The notes beneath the pieces are model-generated. The model saw nothing but the letters and a program-made list of their open reading frames with translations. It had not been told where the DNA came from and made no database searches. From Paralvinella palmiformis (Eukaryota; Annelida; Polychaeta; Terebellida; Alvinellidae), in assembly GCA_025642065.1 (NCBI GenBank), contig JAODUP010000026.1:1592501-1656500 (forward strand): a DNA stretch of 64,000 nucleotides. The letters run 5' to 3'. This document shows positions 25,148-57,799 of the stretch, one piece after another; within the stretch, counting starts at the first letter, position 1; each line of letters starts with the position of its first letter. The position numbers were made by a program, and so were the translations under genes.

Positions 25148-27911
25148 CTTGATAATATAAATGTCACTGGGGGCAGCCATCTTTTAATCCATTAAGTTAT
25201 AAACAATATCAGTTTGGTGTGATTTTTACCATCAAATGGATGACAATGACTTATCAGTAATGGTCAGATGAAAACTTTCAGATTTAGTTTTGTTCAAAAT
25301 AACCTATAACATTATTAGTAAATATATGTCATATTGTTGTGTTGAAAGTTTAGGTATTCTAGTTACCAAAACCACCATAATGTTGAGCCATGATAGTGAA
25401 ATTAGTTAGAGCATAGGACACACAAACAAAGGGTGACAGGTTCAAGGCTTTGGAACAACAATGCGTTGATGTGGTGACTGGTTCACTTAGCCAGAAAAGA
25501 GAAGCTGTAATGTGATGCCTGTGTGTCTCGCTAATGCCTTGCACCTATAATGGCAGCAAGCAGTGTATGCTCCCTTGAGAGTTGAGGTGTGTGCTGGATT
25601 GAAAAAGGTCAGAGTCAGGAATAATAATAATGTAAAGTGCCTTAGAGCAGCTATCTAGCTGGATAGGGTACTATTTAAATGTTACATAATATTATTATTG
25701 TGGCTGTAATTGTTAGTTTTCTTGTAGACATTGCTGTGTAAAGTTTGGATATTATTTGGCCCATTTGACTGGGGAATCTAAGGTCATTTTCTATCATCAT
25801 GCATACATGCACACCATGTTAAAGCATGCATTTGTATGTCCCTGTTACATTTAGAGTTAGCATAAGTAGAGTAGATCATGGCTCAAAGGGTAAGATTCCA
25901 GGTTTTACTCAAGGCAAAAATTTTATGTTTCTAAAAATGTATCCTTGATTAACATGAATTGTTTAAAAATAATGTTTGTTGTAGAAAACCAGAAATAATT
26001 CTGAAATCACTAATTAATTTGAGATAATATCTACCGGTACTTGTAATAAATAATTATTCACATGTATTATCAGAATAAATTGTATTTTTTATAATAACAG
26101 TGTTCAATGTATCAGTTAAACGTCGATATTAGATAAATGAGAATATAATTGGGATATGACAAGCAATAATATTTAAATGCAATGTGTAATTATATTGTCC
26201 ATTGTAAACATCTACATTTGTTTGCCTTTGAATTTCTAGTAAATTGTATTTTATTTTTGTTCATTTCAGTCAAGGTTATCACAGAAATAAAATTATGAAA
26301 CTGTTGATGTTGTTCTTCATATGATGGACCATTACAAAATCCATTGCTTAAATGTCCTTTTGCCGAGATGATTTGGTTAATTCAGTGTATTTCTGCACCT
26401 GTTTTGTTATATATTAAACATGGGTGAAAGTTGAAAATATTATCAAAACAGAAAATGTGCAATATGACTCCACTGCCATGGATACACCACGGGAATTTTT
26501 TGTCTTCAAATTAGGAGAGAAGTAGTGCATTCTGTTCTCAATACCATTGTTCAAATACAGCAAGTGCATAAAATAATTCATTATATAATATGACTGTTTC
26601 AGCAAATAACCAAAGTACTTGTGTGGGTCCAACATTAGAAGCTTAATTCTTAAATGGAACGAAAATCACACAGAGTTTTTGTTGTTGTTGTGAATGCACA
26701 TTTTTGTCAAAGACTGAATCAAGAAAGAAATCTTATAAAAGCAGAGTAATTACATTTAGGGCCTTTATTGCAATAATTAATAGTTAAATCTGCTAAAATA
26801 AACAATGTTACAAATAGACTGAAGACGATTTAATAGTCATACCATAGACTGCAGTTTAATTTCATGACCTTTAATCCCATTTCCTGCCATGATGAAAAAT
26901 CCAGTGTAAGGACATAAACTTTACTGGATATTACAGACTGGTTTAATGCCATCAGGAATGTCAATTCTGATTTTACAGTTAAGAATTCAAACTGCAATTA
27001 CAGAAGGAATAATAGTTATCTGTGGTCTAACACATTACAGATAGACTACGGAGCACAGCCTGTTAAAAACGGATCACAGCAGATTGTAATGCTCCAATGT
27101 TTGTCAAATCAGGATTTGAATGTATTTAATATAGGATTGTCTACTGGGTGCTCTGGTAACCTCTTTTGCCTTAAACTTTTGCGCTTCACTAGCTTCAGGC
27201 TATGCCCTCTGGTGTTTGATATGTCAGCCAGTGAGAAGAATTGGCTAGATTCCAGCCTGTCTATACCCTTCAGGATCTTATAAACACACCTGAAGCATAT
27301 CACTAGTCTAGTGACTAGGCTTGTCTTCTACGATAGCTGCTTCATAGAAAGATGTCTCAGGGCTTCTAACATATCTCTATATCGCAGACTTCTCAAGTTT
27401 GGTATCAGCTTATACACTTGCATATAACTTTCTAATGAAATCAACAAATATTTGTATAAATAGTTAATGTCATGTGACACAAAAGCACCTATTAATATAT
27501 AAGGATATTCATGTATTATCGCTCAGGGACTGGTATAAACATTTAAGGGTGTAAGTTTATGGTATTAATAAGCATTTATTATAATAATAATAACAACAAC
27601 AATGACGTTGTGTTTGACGTTGGCTAAGCTAGTAAGTGGGTCAGGTTGACTGGATGGGTCTCATACTGGTCTGATTAGACTGATTATGATACTACACTAG
27701 CCTAACAGGCTAACTGGCCTAAGTCTAAGAGTAAGACTAAGTTAGGACTAGTCAAGTCAGTAGTCTAGGTTTTGGCCAATATCATGATATGAATGATCAA
27801 ACAGTAATAACGTATGAAAATAGTGTGGAATAAATAACGTGACATTGGTATGAAAGTCCCAAAAGTGTAGTAAACAAACCCAGACATCTTCTCTTTAACC
27901 GTGTCCGCCAT
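16487..27911 (-). CDS. ASH2L: ASH2L, COMPASS/MLL H3K4 methyltransferase core subunit; 3' exons not found
   Basis: Thirteen exons: 27880-27911 (ATG), 23496-23648, 22285-22374, 22039-22121, 21756-21835, 21400-21495, 21198-21269, 19803-19899, 17777-17840, 17312-17526, 17132-17209, 16862-16951, 16487-16677. They total 1,341 bp (447 codons) in phase, with no stop. The atypical PHD (KCYCGKERD...HAKC) and winged helix ([14 protein letters not shown]) come first. A KGRAAKRK basic loop follows, then the conserved [20 protein letters not shown] block and a split SPRY domain ([41 protein letters not shown]). In the cell it acts with RbBP5, WDR5 and DPY30 to stimulate histone H3K4 methylation. The model stops at ASYKTS. 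The rest of SPRY and the DPY30-binding C-terminus (about 115-120 residues in human ASH2L) are not visible downstream, so the gene is incomplete here, rearranged, or has distant terminal exons. Confidence 0.93.
16690..16763. repeat. (TA)n(GT)n microsatellite abutting an ASH2L splice acceptor
   Basis: On the gene strand the run lies just upstream of the acceptor of exon 16487-16677, so it forms the branch-point and polypyrimidine neighbourhood of that intron. Confidence 0.9.
17590..17708 (+). mobile_element. SINE 3'-tail fragment
   Basis: Contains the phrase GCGCCTTAGAGTAACC, then GGGCGCTATATAAAT and an ATT-rich tail. The same tail occurs, diverged, at 25.63-25.70 kb, so this is the 3' part of a dispersed family ending in ATT repeats. 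Confidence 0.5.
17960..18150 (-). mobile_element. tRNA-derived SINE, reverse copy of the 1.45 kb family
   Basis: On the minus strand: A box TGGTCTAGCAG, B box GTTCAAATCTC, then a body matching the 1.45 kb SINE (GGGTGTTTCATCT, GGCCCATTTAACCTACCATG) and a CAATCATCA-like end. It lies in an ASH2L intron in the sense orientation. Confidence 0.7.
18190..18440 (-). mobile_element. Probable second SINE family, reverse strand
   Basis: The minus strand carries a clean B box (GGTTCAAATCC) after a tRNA-like 5' region (GTGGGACTCCTTATCC). A body of about 150 bp follows. The A box is weak, so assignment rests mainly on the B box and its intronic, non-coding context. Confidence 0.45.
18479..19124 (-). mobile_element. 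TTAA-type MITE copy (Kolobok-like family)
   Basis: The right boundary TTAA is at 19,125-19,128. The left boundary is mutated to CTAA. On the minus strand it begins AGGATAATCCACCTTCATTT and runs through the same body as the 29.1 kb copy (GGCCTGTAGGTGCATCC, GACTGAAAGCTCC). The other terminus reads AGGGACAGTACACC. Confidence 0.7.
19300..19455 (-). mobile_element. Degenerate SINE fragment, reverse strand
   Basis: Resembles the 17.96-18.15 kb SINE: AGCTAAATGAGGTGAGCAACC parallels GGTTAAATGGGCCTAGCGAC, followed by AGATATAG and GGTATGAACCTAGG in B-box position. It is strongly decayed. Confidence 0.45.
21198..22374 (-). CDS. ASH2L: ASH2L PHD / winged-helix exons
   Basis: Five small exons encode the Cys-rich PHD-like finger (CYCGKERD, CGMC, FYHAKC), the winged-helix region ([21 protein letters not shown]) and the segment with [15 protein letters not shown]. 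Spacing and sequence follow the ASH2L family, whose winged helix binds DNA. Confidence 0.92.
23270..23425 (-). mobile_element. Partial TTAA-type MITE copy
   Basis: Shares GATTCATCAGCACTTTGAAC, then CCTGAAAATCTGAAAATGAA and TTATTCCTTTAAA with the 29.1 and 18.5 kb copies. Only one terminus is present. Confidence 0.55.
24295..24620. mobile_element. hAT-like MITE with 8-bp target duplication
   Basis: The termini CAGACACAGCGTCAATT (left) and CAGACATGGGGTAAATT (complement of right) form TIRs. The flanks ATGGTGAT (24,287-24,294) and ATGGTGAC (24,621-24,628) are an 8-bp duplication with one mismatch. The body is rich in GGAATT motifs and internally symmetrical around a TAGGTA/TACCTA centre. Related copies lie at 10.97, 31.03-32.60 and 40.0 kb. 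An 8-bp TSD and CAG-starting TIR fit the hAT superfamily. Confidence 0.75.
25111..25145. repeat. (TA)n microsatellite
   Basis: An uninterrupted TA run in ASH2L intron 1. Confidence 0.95.
25360..25700 (+). mobile_element. Probable SINE with ATT-type tail
   Basis: A diverged B-box-like GGTTCAAGGCT lies at about 25,439. The 3' tail (AAAGTGCCTTAGAGCAGC, GGATAGGGTACTATTTAAA, then an ATT-rich end) is shared with the fragment at 17.59 kb. The A box is not clear. Confidence 0.5.
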
Positions 27912-28138
27912 TGTCATAGCCAAATCTCGCGATATTACAATTTGGCGTCTTCGACCAGTGCCAGCCTAAAATCACTAAGATACAAACAAATAAAAAGTAT
28001 TATGGTACACATTTATGCACATGTATAATACACGGAACATCCTCCATTTATATAGCTATGGAATGTGCACTGACACAGTGTATTAAAGTGAAAATATTAT
28101 CATTCTATGGTTAGTTGGTGATTTCGTTCACATGATTT
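27912..28138. promoter_or_regulatory. Candidate bidirectional promoter, ASH2L / AAK1-BMP2K-like kinase
   Basis: It lies between the ASH2L start codon (minus) and a candidate first exon on plus. It has CTCGCG near 27,927 within TCTCGCGA, close to the TCTCGCGAGA element common at divergent housekeeping promoters. A CCATTTTGAG sequence (YY1-like) lies just inside the plus-strand exon, and GCCGCC/ATGGCGG-type sequence surrounds the ASH2L start. No TATA box is evident in either direction. Confidence 0.45.
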
Positions 28139-28199
28139 TTGCGAGATCTTGAAACGAGACTGGAAAGTGGCCATTTTGAGCTGTAGACAGCAAGATTGG
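28139..28199 (+). other. Candidate non-coding first exon of the kinase gene
   Basis: A locally GC-richer stretch ends in AAGATTGG followed by GTAAGTGTAG, a strong donor. It has no ATG in a useful frame. The kinase ATG at 34,183 is preceded by acceptor-like AG sites at 34,117-34,126 (TTTTTTTAG, CACCAG), so splicing from here over about 6 kb is plausible. This is inference; only transcript data would settle it. Confidence 0.4.
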
Positions 28200-29118
28200 G
28201 TAAGTGTAGATTGATTCATTATTTGTCATACAGTGATATTCGCAACTGTAGACACCCACAAAGCAGAGTAGATTTAAGACAAATACCCTTTTTACCTTTT
28301 GTTAAATGATTCAGTAATATATAAAATGGAGCAATAATTGACCTAGTATTTTATGACATCACTTAGAGTTAGATCTAGATTCTAGACTAGTTGTCAGTTG
28401 ATCAACTTTGACAACCTACATTTTATGGAGTAATGTCTAATAATTTAATAGTTTCTGTCATCAGGTATTCCCTAGCTGTATAATTATGATCAAATAAGTA
28501 TTTGTTATTATTTAACTTTAATAAAATTATTTGGTAAGTGTATATTACAGAAAGTAAATTAAAATGTTACTCTACCTCAAATGAAGTGAAGTAGTCGATT
28601 CACTATTGTATTATATTTATGCTAATGCCATCCTTGTAAGGCTTGTTGGGATTTGTATTTATATGAGTGGTGTTACTGTGCTTATTAATGCACATTTGAA
28701 ATGCAAGACTCAATTGCTAACCCTAGTCTTAGTACTTAGAAGTTAGATAATTACTTTTGTGTGACTATAATTAGTATAAATTATAGAGTCTAAATGCACG
28801 GTTTGGGTGGATTTTAATTAAATATATATCAAAAGGAAGTTAGTAGAAACTGTCTATTTTATTAATTCTTTATCATTGAGTAACTAGAACCAGTTATCCA
28901 GCAAATCATCAAACTGTCTCATAAACTTGATAAAGACATATGCTAAAACTAAGTGAAGATAATGGCTTTGCTATCCCACCATGCACCATAATGTTTTTTT
29001 TGGAAACAAGAATAATAAATGCAAACAGCATTTACTACTAATAGTAATAATAGTAAATGAATACAACCTAAGTGTGTTTCTTCCCATCAAACTTCATAAT
29101 GATTCTTAATCATATTAA

Positions 29119-29803
29119 AGGGATAGTCCACCTTCATTTCAAATTTTCAGGACTAATAAAGCTATGCTCACAATTATCATAAATGATGTTAAAATGTGTA
29201 AACAATCAGCCACACATTAACTAATCCAGTTCAAAGTGCTGATTAATCGACTTTTAATGGCCTGTGGGTGCTGCCTTTTTGAAGCTAGACAGAGACTGGC
29301 AGCTCCTGAATGCTGATGCCACTTAAACACAGCAGTTTTACCAGAAGTCTGTAGAGCTCGTACAGAACCATGTAAACAAGTGTGAGCAAAGAATTAGTCC
29401 AGAACATAACGCAATTATCTTGTTAAATTACGTCATGAATGACATACAACCATATCAGTTTGACTTTGAGCTGAAAGGAATCCTTGAAGAGGAAAATGAT
29501 TCCAATTGTTTCAAAGAAAGCAGAAACATCAAAGAAACCTCAAGGAGAACCAGGAACACTGATTAGTGTCTGTGTGAACTCTGTGAACCAATGGATTCCG
29601 AGAATCTGTGCAAAATTTGAAATGTTTTTTAGTTCATTCAAATGTGAAATGTATATCACAAAATCCCAAATGGCTGAGTTATTAATGTTGAAGAGCAACT
29701 ATAATCCGTGTCAACCTATGATATCAGCTATATTTTGTGATGATTATTGTGGAATCTTTGGTTAATGTTCTAATCATTACATATTTAAAAATGAACTATC
29801 CCT
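29119..29803 (+). mobile_element. TTAA-flanked MITE, best-preserved copy (685 bp)
   Basis: TTAA at 29,115-29,118 and 29,804-29,807. The left end AGGGATAGTCCACCTTCATT and the complement of the right end AGGGATAGTTCAT form TIRs. It shares its body with copies at 15.0, 18.5 and 23.3 kb. TTAA duplication with an AGGG terminus, like the THAP-bearing element at 15.6 kb, fits a Kolobok-type family (piggyBac is the alternative). Confidence 0.75.
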
Positions 29804-31257
29804 TTAAATGGCCTGGAATTTGAAACTTTGGATTCCAGGCCTGGAATCCAAATTTTTGTAGAGGTCCTTGAAAGTCCTGGAATTTGGACATAAAGATCTA
29901 TATTTCTAATCATAAGCATACAGGAATTCATTCGTTACACTTCTTCCGAAATATGGGTGTATCTTTGTGTGTTAAAAGTTCGTGAATTCATTGAAACAGT
30001 CCTTGAATTTGACATTGGAAGGTCCTGGAATCTGAGATGTCAAATTTATATGAACCCGGAATGGGTTAATTTAGGGAAAAAGTGGCTAATTCCTCCTTCC
30101 AGTATCTTCAAGCAAGAGCCAAAGTTGAAACACTGTTTTCTGAAATATAACCTCTGTTTACAAGTTTATTGAACCATTTTAACAAGTTGTGACCAAAATC
30201 ATTCTAATATGTCAGGAGTGCTACACTTAGCATGAAGAAAAATGTCCATTTTCAACATGAATTACCATAAAAGGGATAGGGTTCTTCTTCATGTGGAAGT
30301 ATCATTTATTTGCCTGCTTTTATTTTAATATAAAATTGCCATCTTGGTTTTTATTAAGATATAGATGCTCTGCGAAAATGAAGATGGACCACTGATAATA
30401 TCACAAAAATTGCAGGTTTACACTTAATAGGTTTTCAAATTATATGGTTGCATGATTCTGTGCACACCAAAACTATTAGTAATTAGTTTCACCTGCATGT
30501 TAGGCTATATATATTGCTTGAACTGCTTTCATGTAAGTATTGCCACAGCTATTATGGGCAGATTGGTGATGTCACCTACTGGTAGTCATGAGTGCAACAT
30601 TAATCATTAACCCTCCTCCCCCCCTGCTTCCCAATATGAAATGTCATGATGTACATCATTCTCTGTTTCAATGGTGGCTTGTACCAGATGAACATCATCA
30701 AGTTTGATTTTGAGTGCCACAGTTCAATAAAACCTATATCAGTATATGTCATGAGTGCTACAACTATAGCATATATATTTAATAAATGCTAAATTGTCAT
30801 TTGTGATACAAAATAATCAGTAAAAGCTTGATGTAAATGTGATTGTATCTCTTATATGAGCCATTTAATATACATGCAAGTTAGTTTCAATCTATACATC
30901 ATGCATAATGTTCTAATATTTGAAGTATTGTTTGAAATATCATTGACCATGAATTGCAATGTATTTTATCTCTCACCTAATAATATTAATGATTAAAATT
31001 GCTATATCAAGACTTATTATAGTACTGTCTGCCAATTCAAAAAAATCAATTCCAATTCTGTTTTTTTCTGACTCTTTTTTTGCCTAATATTTTTTACCAT
31101 TAGTAGATATTCTGAGTACCTACTTGGAATACATACTCTGAGTAGTTTATATTCCAAGTAGGATTGTCATGGAAGAAATACTTCTGAATTAAAAAATTAA
31201 ATGGTAAATTAATTTAATTTAATTTTGCCTGTTCTAAACATTGAACCAGGGTAAATG

Positions 31258-31490
31258 CCTAAATAGCAATATCTCTATATAGATTACAGGCATGCTATGT
31301 GGTGGTGTCACCGTGTTGTGGGTGGAGCCCAAGGTCTCCAGACCAGTTTAATTGGTTAAATGCACGTGCGGTGCCACCTTCAGTGTGCATATTTGATATA
31401 TATATATAATTATAACTATAAGGAACCAAAGTTCTGGATCAATTTGGTTGCAGTGTATTGGTAACAGCACATGTAAGTGTTAACATGGTA
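31258..31490 (+). repeat. Direct repeat, copy 1 (~235 bp)
   Basis: Runs from TAAATAGCAATATCTC through GCTATGTGGTGGTGTCAC and GGAACCAAAGTTCTGGATCA to GTAAGTGTTAACATGG. A second copy in the same orientation lies at 31.87-32.47 kb. About 370 bp separates them. Confidence 0.85.
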
Positions 31491-31869
31491 AAATTAGCCC
31501 AAGCCTAACCACAAGGCACTTTTAGCTAGAGTATTATATCACATGGTGGATCATGGTATTGGGTGCATCCCCATGTAAGAGTATATTTTCTAATCATCAA
31601 AGGTGTGTTTTTATTCCACTTCCCAGTAGGAGCCTTGAAATGAATGTATTTGCTTAGCTCGGCCCAGCAGGGGTCAGACCCTGTATTTACTTTCACAACC
31701 CTGCTGGGTACTAAACGAATGACATATGTTATGTTTACAAAATCTCTCAAATGGTTATTAAACTGTTAGGTCTGGGGACAGGCTATAGTAGTCACAGTTT
31801 GAGGAGAGGAGGGGCAAACTTTGGCTCCAGATTGGCATTCCTGGTGAGATGATAAAATTAATTAATTCT

Positions 31870-31998
31870 TAAATAGCAATATCTCTATAGATTACAGGTA
31901 TGCTATGTGGTGGTGTCACAGTGGGGGTGGAGCCCATGGTATCCAGACCATTTTAATTGGTTAAATGCTCACTTAGGGTGCCACAGTCAATGTGCATA

Positions 31999-32033
<35 letters not shown>

Positions 32034-32470
32034 GCTCCAGTGGCCTAGCGGTTAAGCACCCAGCACTTGGTGCCAACAGTCACAGGTTCGAACCCCACAA
32101 GAGGTCAAAACTTTTCCTGAGATTAATTTCTCAGCTCACAACATCGTGGGTGGCTAACCACGATAAATGGCGCTGCCGTCTCCACTGAATTATTAAAAGT
32201 AAAGGGGGACGTTAAAAACCCCCAGAGGACGTAAAAAACACTCTGGCAGTGACCACCCTCAGGGTATTTCGGCTCCATCTTTCCGTACTGCTCCCCTGTG
32301 AGTGGGGGGGCGTTCTCAACCACTCCAACATAGAGGCTGTGCTGATTAAGTGACAGCCTGGGGATTCTCCCCAAACAACAAAGCCTATAAAAGGAACCAA
32401 AGCTCTGGATCATTATGCTTCCAGTATATTGGTAACACCACATGTAAGTGTTAACATTGTAAAAATGGTA
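31870..32470 (+). repeat. Direct repeat, copy 2, carrying an inserted SINE
   Basis: Same order of segments as copy 1, but a 360-bp SINE interrupts the TA tract at about 32,030. Copy 1 is therefore a natural empty site. With copy 1 it frames a short internal segment, reminiscent of a terminal-repeat element in miniature, although no TG..CA ends, PBS or PPT were seen. Confidence 0.75.
32031..32390 (+). mobile_element. Well-preserved tRNA-derived SINE
   Basis: Intact-looking A box TGGCCTAGCGG (32,041-32,051) and B box GGTTCGAACCC (32,085-32,095), with a body of about 290 bp. It interrupts direct-repeat copy 2 relative to copy 1 in a TA tract. The pol III boxes match consensus better than those of the other SINEs here, suggesting a younger insertion. 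Confidence 0.8.
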
Positions 32471-34182
32471 TATTATAATTTTTGGATTTAATTTTTTTGT
32501 AGGAAACTTCCAATTCAAAAGTTTTCAATTCCAATTCAAAATTTCTCAATTCCATTTTTTTTTGACTATCAATTCTGGAATTGAATTGACCCCATGTCTG
32601 CTAGTGGACTTCGCTAAAGAAATATTTACTCTCATTTGTTGACAATAACAACATTTAATAATGGAATATGCTGAACAACAAGAAACTAATCTATCACTAG
32701 AAGTATTTTCCTATCTGAATTCCAATTGTATTACGTAGTAGATCGTTGTTCAAACCAAGATATTCAGAACAAGAATCCAACCTACATTGAAAACCATTAA
32801 ACTCTGCCTCCACTGCTCTGGGCGGTGACCCGAAGTGTAAGGGCCCACGAAAATGAGTTGGCAAGGTCTATTGCATCTGTGATGGTGGGCATTTTGATCT
32901 TGTTTCACAGCAGTGCAGACTGAAAGAATAATCTTATTTGTCATCAAAACTAAGATAGCTTTCTGCCACAGCACATCCACCAAAACTCTCAATAGCTTGA
33001 CTGTGCACAAGGTGTCCCTGAATACCAAAGCCACAACATGCATGTTCTCAGCAGAAATATTCCAATATTTTCCTGGCTTAAATTTAATGGCAAAGGGTGA
33101 CACTATGTAAAATTTACATTGTAAATAGAGCTGTAAATAATAAAAAAGGAATTGTTACAAGATTGTAATTAAAACTGTATGGCCAATCATATAGAGTACA
33201 CATCATTAATCTAATTTTTTATTCTAAATTCACTAAGCACAAACAATATCAACACAGAGATTTTCACTTATGTAGGCAGTATGAAAAAACTGATTTCCAC
33301 ATCTTTTCTAGTCAGTTTAGGTGAATTGCTACCCCCAGATCATCTTTGTAGGGAGTAGCCTCTTATAGTGGATTTGTTAGTTTCCTGGGGCGTTTACTGC
33401 AGGACATATGGTTGTCTCTATTTTATTTTGGGTGGCTTTTATGCACTTTGATATGGAGTCACAAACCCAGTGAATTTGGGGCATTGGAGTGACGAACACG
33501 GTGACAAAAGGTGTCCACTTGAATGGTTTAGACTGGGAGATACATGTAATATGAAGTATATCTTCTGATGGGGGTTCTAATCAATTAGGCTCATAAAGTA
33601 ATTGTCTTATGTTTATCAAGTGTAACCTAGATTGGGTGATAGAGGTATCATGGAGCAATTTGAGTGGATATGATGTGAGATTATTAATTGTTAAGTAAAC
33701 ACTTAGTCAATGTATTATACAGTATGTAGTATTATTAAAACTATGTTGCAATGACCAGGCATGATTACCTTTCTTACAGTTGATATAATTGTGATTTTTA
33801 CAATAAAAGTCAAATTTGTTATATAAAGGGATTTTTTAAAAACAATTTTATGTAAAAAAGTTAAATGTCTGTTTTCACATGACATTAATTAACAGTGTCA
33901 ATAACGTCTGTAAAACATCCCAACCCTATATTACTTACAACAAAAATATGATCTTGGTGTGGTAATGGCGGTCATTTCATATGAACGTAACTATGTTAAT
34001 GATCTGTAAAAATGCCGTTGAGGGGTTTGAACTTCAAATAATATGAACTATATTCTGTGTGATTATCATTTAACACTTGATTGTTGTTCTTCGTTAATCA
34101 GGTGTGACTTTTTTTAGCTGTCACCAGAGAGGGGCATACATCATGACCAAACTGTGCATAGACAAAGAGAGCTGAGGATAAA

Positions 34183-55981
<21,799 letters not shown>

Positions 55982-56231
55982 TTCTCGTTTACTGATTTGT
56001 CGCCGACTATTAGTTATATAAGTATTAACACTCGACTAGTTCCTTGCACAGCCGTTAGGATGAGTACCAGTGATTTGTTTTGGTATGCATCGTTCATGAT
56101 TAGCCTAAAGTGGGGTGTTTAGATAGTTAAACATTTATACATTCGTAGCCAATCGCTAGTTATCAGTGTACTATGGTAACTTATTCACAGTGTTACTGCA
56201 CTCTCATATTTGTACATGTATAAAATTTAAA

Positions 56232-56237
56232 AATAAA
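56232..56237 (+). terminator. Candidate poly(A) signal of the kinase gene
   Basis: AATAAA about 250 bp after the kinase stop codon, in AT-rich 3' flank. Confidence 0.5.
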
Positions 56238-56239
56238 TG

Positions 56240-57780
56240 TTAACATAACAACAGTACCACCAGTGATAGACCTGGATGGGTTGGTTTTTAACTTTCACAC
56301 TTTTCGTTTAGTTTTTCTTCTGCTTGACCTCTGTACCAAGATGCCAGATGTGATTTTAGCGCTTGTTAAATTCAGTTTGTGCGTGTACTATGAGTTGATC
56401 CACATTGCGGTGGATCATTATATTTTTTTAGTCGTCTGGATTATGTTTCTGTCATCTTTTCCCACGCAGGATGTTTTAAAAAAACTTCCTACTCTCTCAA
56501 TACTTAATTGTCTAATTATGTTAATAGTTAATGAGATCATTGCTTATTAATGATAATTTAGGATGAACTTTTAAATAAGTATTTATAATATCGCTTTGTT
56601 GATTATTTTAAATTAAAAGATTAGTGTGTGTGTGTGTGTGTGTGTTGTCCCATATTTTGATTATACAGTCTGAACTTTGTAGAATTTCTGTGTAGGTGAA
56701 TGAGTTGTGGATACACAACTGCTAACCATTCCGGGTGTAGAAGTTGACCTTCAAAATACCTATTTACGGCATATTTATGTTAAGCATGTCTATCATTTAT
56801 GGTAACCAACCAATGTGATGCATAGATAATTAAATTTCACGCGAAGGTAAATGGAGGTGGGAGTTTGTACAATAGACTGTAAGGGAAATGCCAAGGTGGT
56901 GCGAATAAAAATATTCAAACACACCATTCTGCATGACTAAATGTTACTTTACACACAGTATGTGCGTTTCAGTGTCTCCATTGCGGTCACGAAAATAGAT
57001 TTTTCTCTCGAAACGCCTCCAATGCAATTTACATTAAAAGACGATGTGTTGGATGCAGAGATTTTCTTAAAATACCCAATATCGGTTTTTCATTTACAAT
57101 TTTTACTTAAAAATGTAAAAACGCTGTTAACAAGACAAAACGATGGAATTAATTTTATCTTGATCCCAAGTAAACATTTGATTTACCGTCTGTGTGTGTG
57201 TGGTGCTAATTAATAACGTGGATTTTAGTAGCGATCTGGTTTGAAAGGGGGGATCTGGAGGGTAACCGATTGTAAGAATAAATAAATAAACCCACGGAAT
57301 CAGGGTTTTTTTTGTAAATGATTTTTTCATGTAGACTAATGCATATTATTAAAGCTTATGCCGAGAAACTATAGTACGGTAAGAAACGGCCTTCTACTTT
57401 ATTATTATTATTATTGCTTCTTAGTCTCCTGAAAGAGAGTACACTATATTAATATATATATAGAGAGAGAGAGACGGTGTGTTGCCCAAAATACGTAGCC
57501 ATACGCTGACATTCATTAAAATACACGTTAAAAAGAAACCAATACTATAAAATGGAATAAACATCACGTTAAGCACTGTTCGGTCGTAAGGGTTAAAACT
57601 AAAAAATAACAGACGAACAGAATCATTAAGATGGAGGGGGGGGTGGGTCCTTTCAACTGAGACCCCTGTAGTGGCGAGTATTTCGTATCTACGATTTATA
57701 TAACAAACGATAAATCGCACTCGATACAAATATTAAACTTACTGGACTTGCTACCACAACCATGCAAATTCATTAAATGT
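56240..57780. other. Gene-free 3' flank
   Basis: No splice-compatible exon. It holds a GT microsatellite at 56,622-56,645, a short ATT run near 57,400 and a GA run near 57,463. Open frames here lack recognisable domains. Confidence 0.5.
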
Positions 57781-57799
57781 GTATAAAATGATCTTCCTC

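Larger units (their letters stand above)
23649..27879. other. ASH2L intron 1
   Basis: A 4.2 kb AT-rich intron between the 32-bp first coding exon and exon 2. It contains the hAT-like MITE, the TA microsatellite and the SINE listed here. A short ATA/ATT and AAC microsatellite lies at about 27,580. No further exon was recognised; open frames near 26.4 and 27.1 kb look like chance. Confidence 0.65.
31030..32600. mobile_element. hAT-like MITE split by a nested insertion
   Basis: The left half (31.03-31.21 kb: TCAATTCCAATTC, CTCTGAGTAGTTTATATTCC, GGATTGTCATGGAAGAAAT) and right half (32.48-32.60 kb: GGATTTAATTTTTTTGTAGG to GACCCCATGTCTG) together match the order of the intact copies at 24.3 and 40.0 kb. 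The 1.25 kb between them is foreign to the family. Confidence 0.6.
28200..34116. other. Putative 5' UTR intron of the kinase, repeat-rich
   Basis: No coding exon was seen. It holds a TTAA MITE (29.1-29.8 kb) and a stretch at 29.81-30.03 kb with several CCTGGAATTTG/CCTTGAATTTG-like motifs in both orientations (a likely DNA-element fragment). It also holds the nested hAT/direct-repeat/SINE complex at 31.0-32.6 kb. Reading frames here are unsupported. Confidence 0.55.

Noticed and set aside
29484..29765. 93-codon open frame starting MKRKMIPIVSKK
   Set aside because: Lies inside the TTAA MITE; other copies of the family do not keep the frame.
31258..32470. Calling the direct-repeat pair an LTR retrotransposon
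   Set aside because: No TG..CA ends, primer-binding site, polypurine tract or coding region could be shown; kept as a direct repeat only.
56941..57213. 90-codon open frame downstream of the kinase
   Set aside because: No recognisable domain or splice signals, and AT-biased codon content like the surrounding non-coding DNA.
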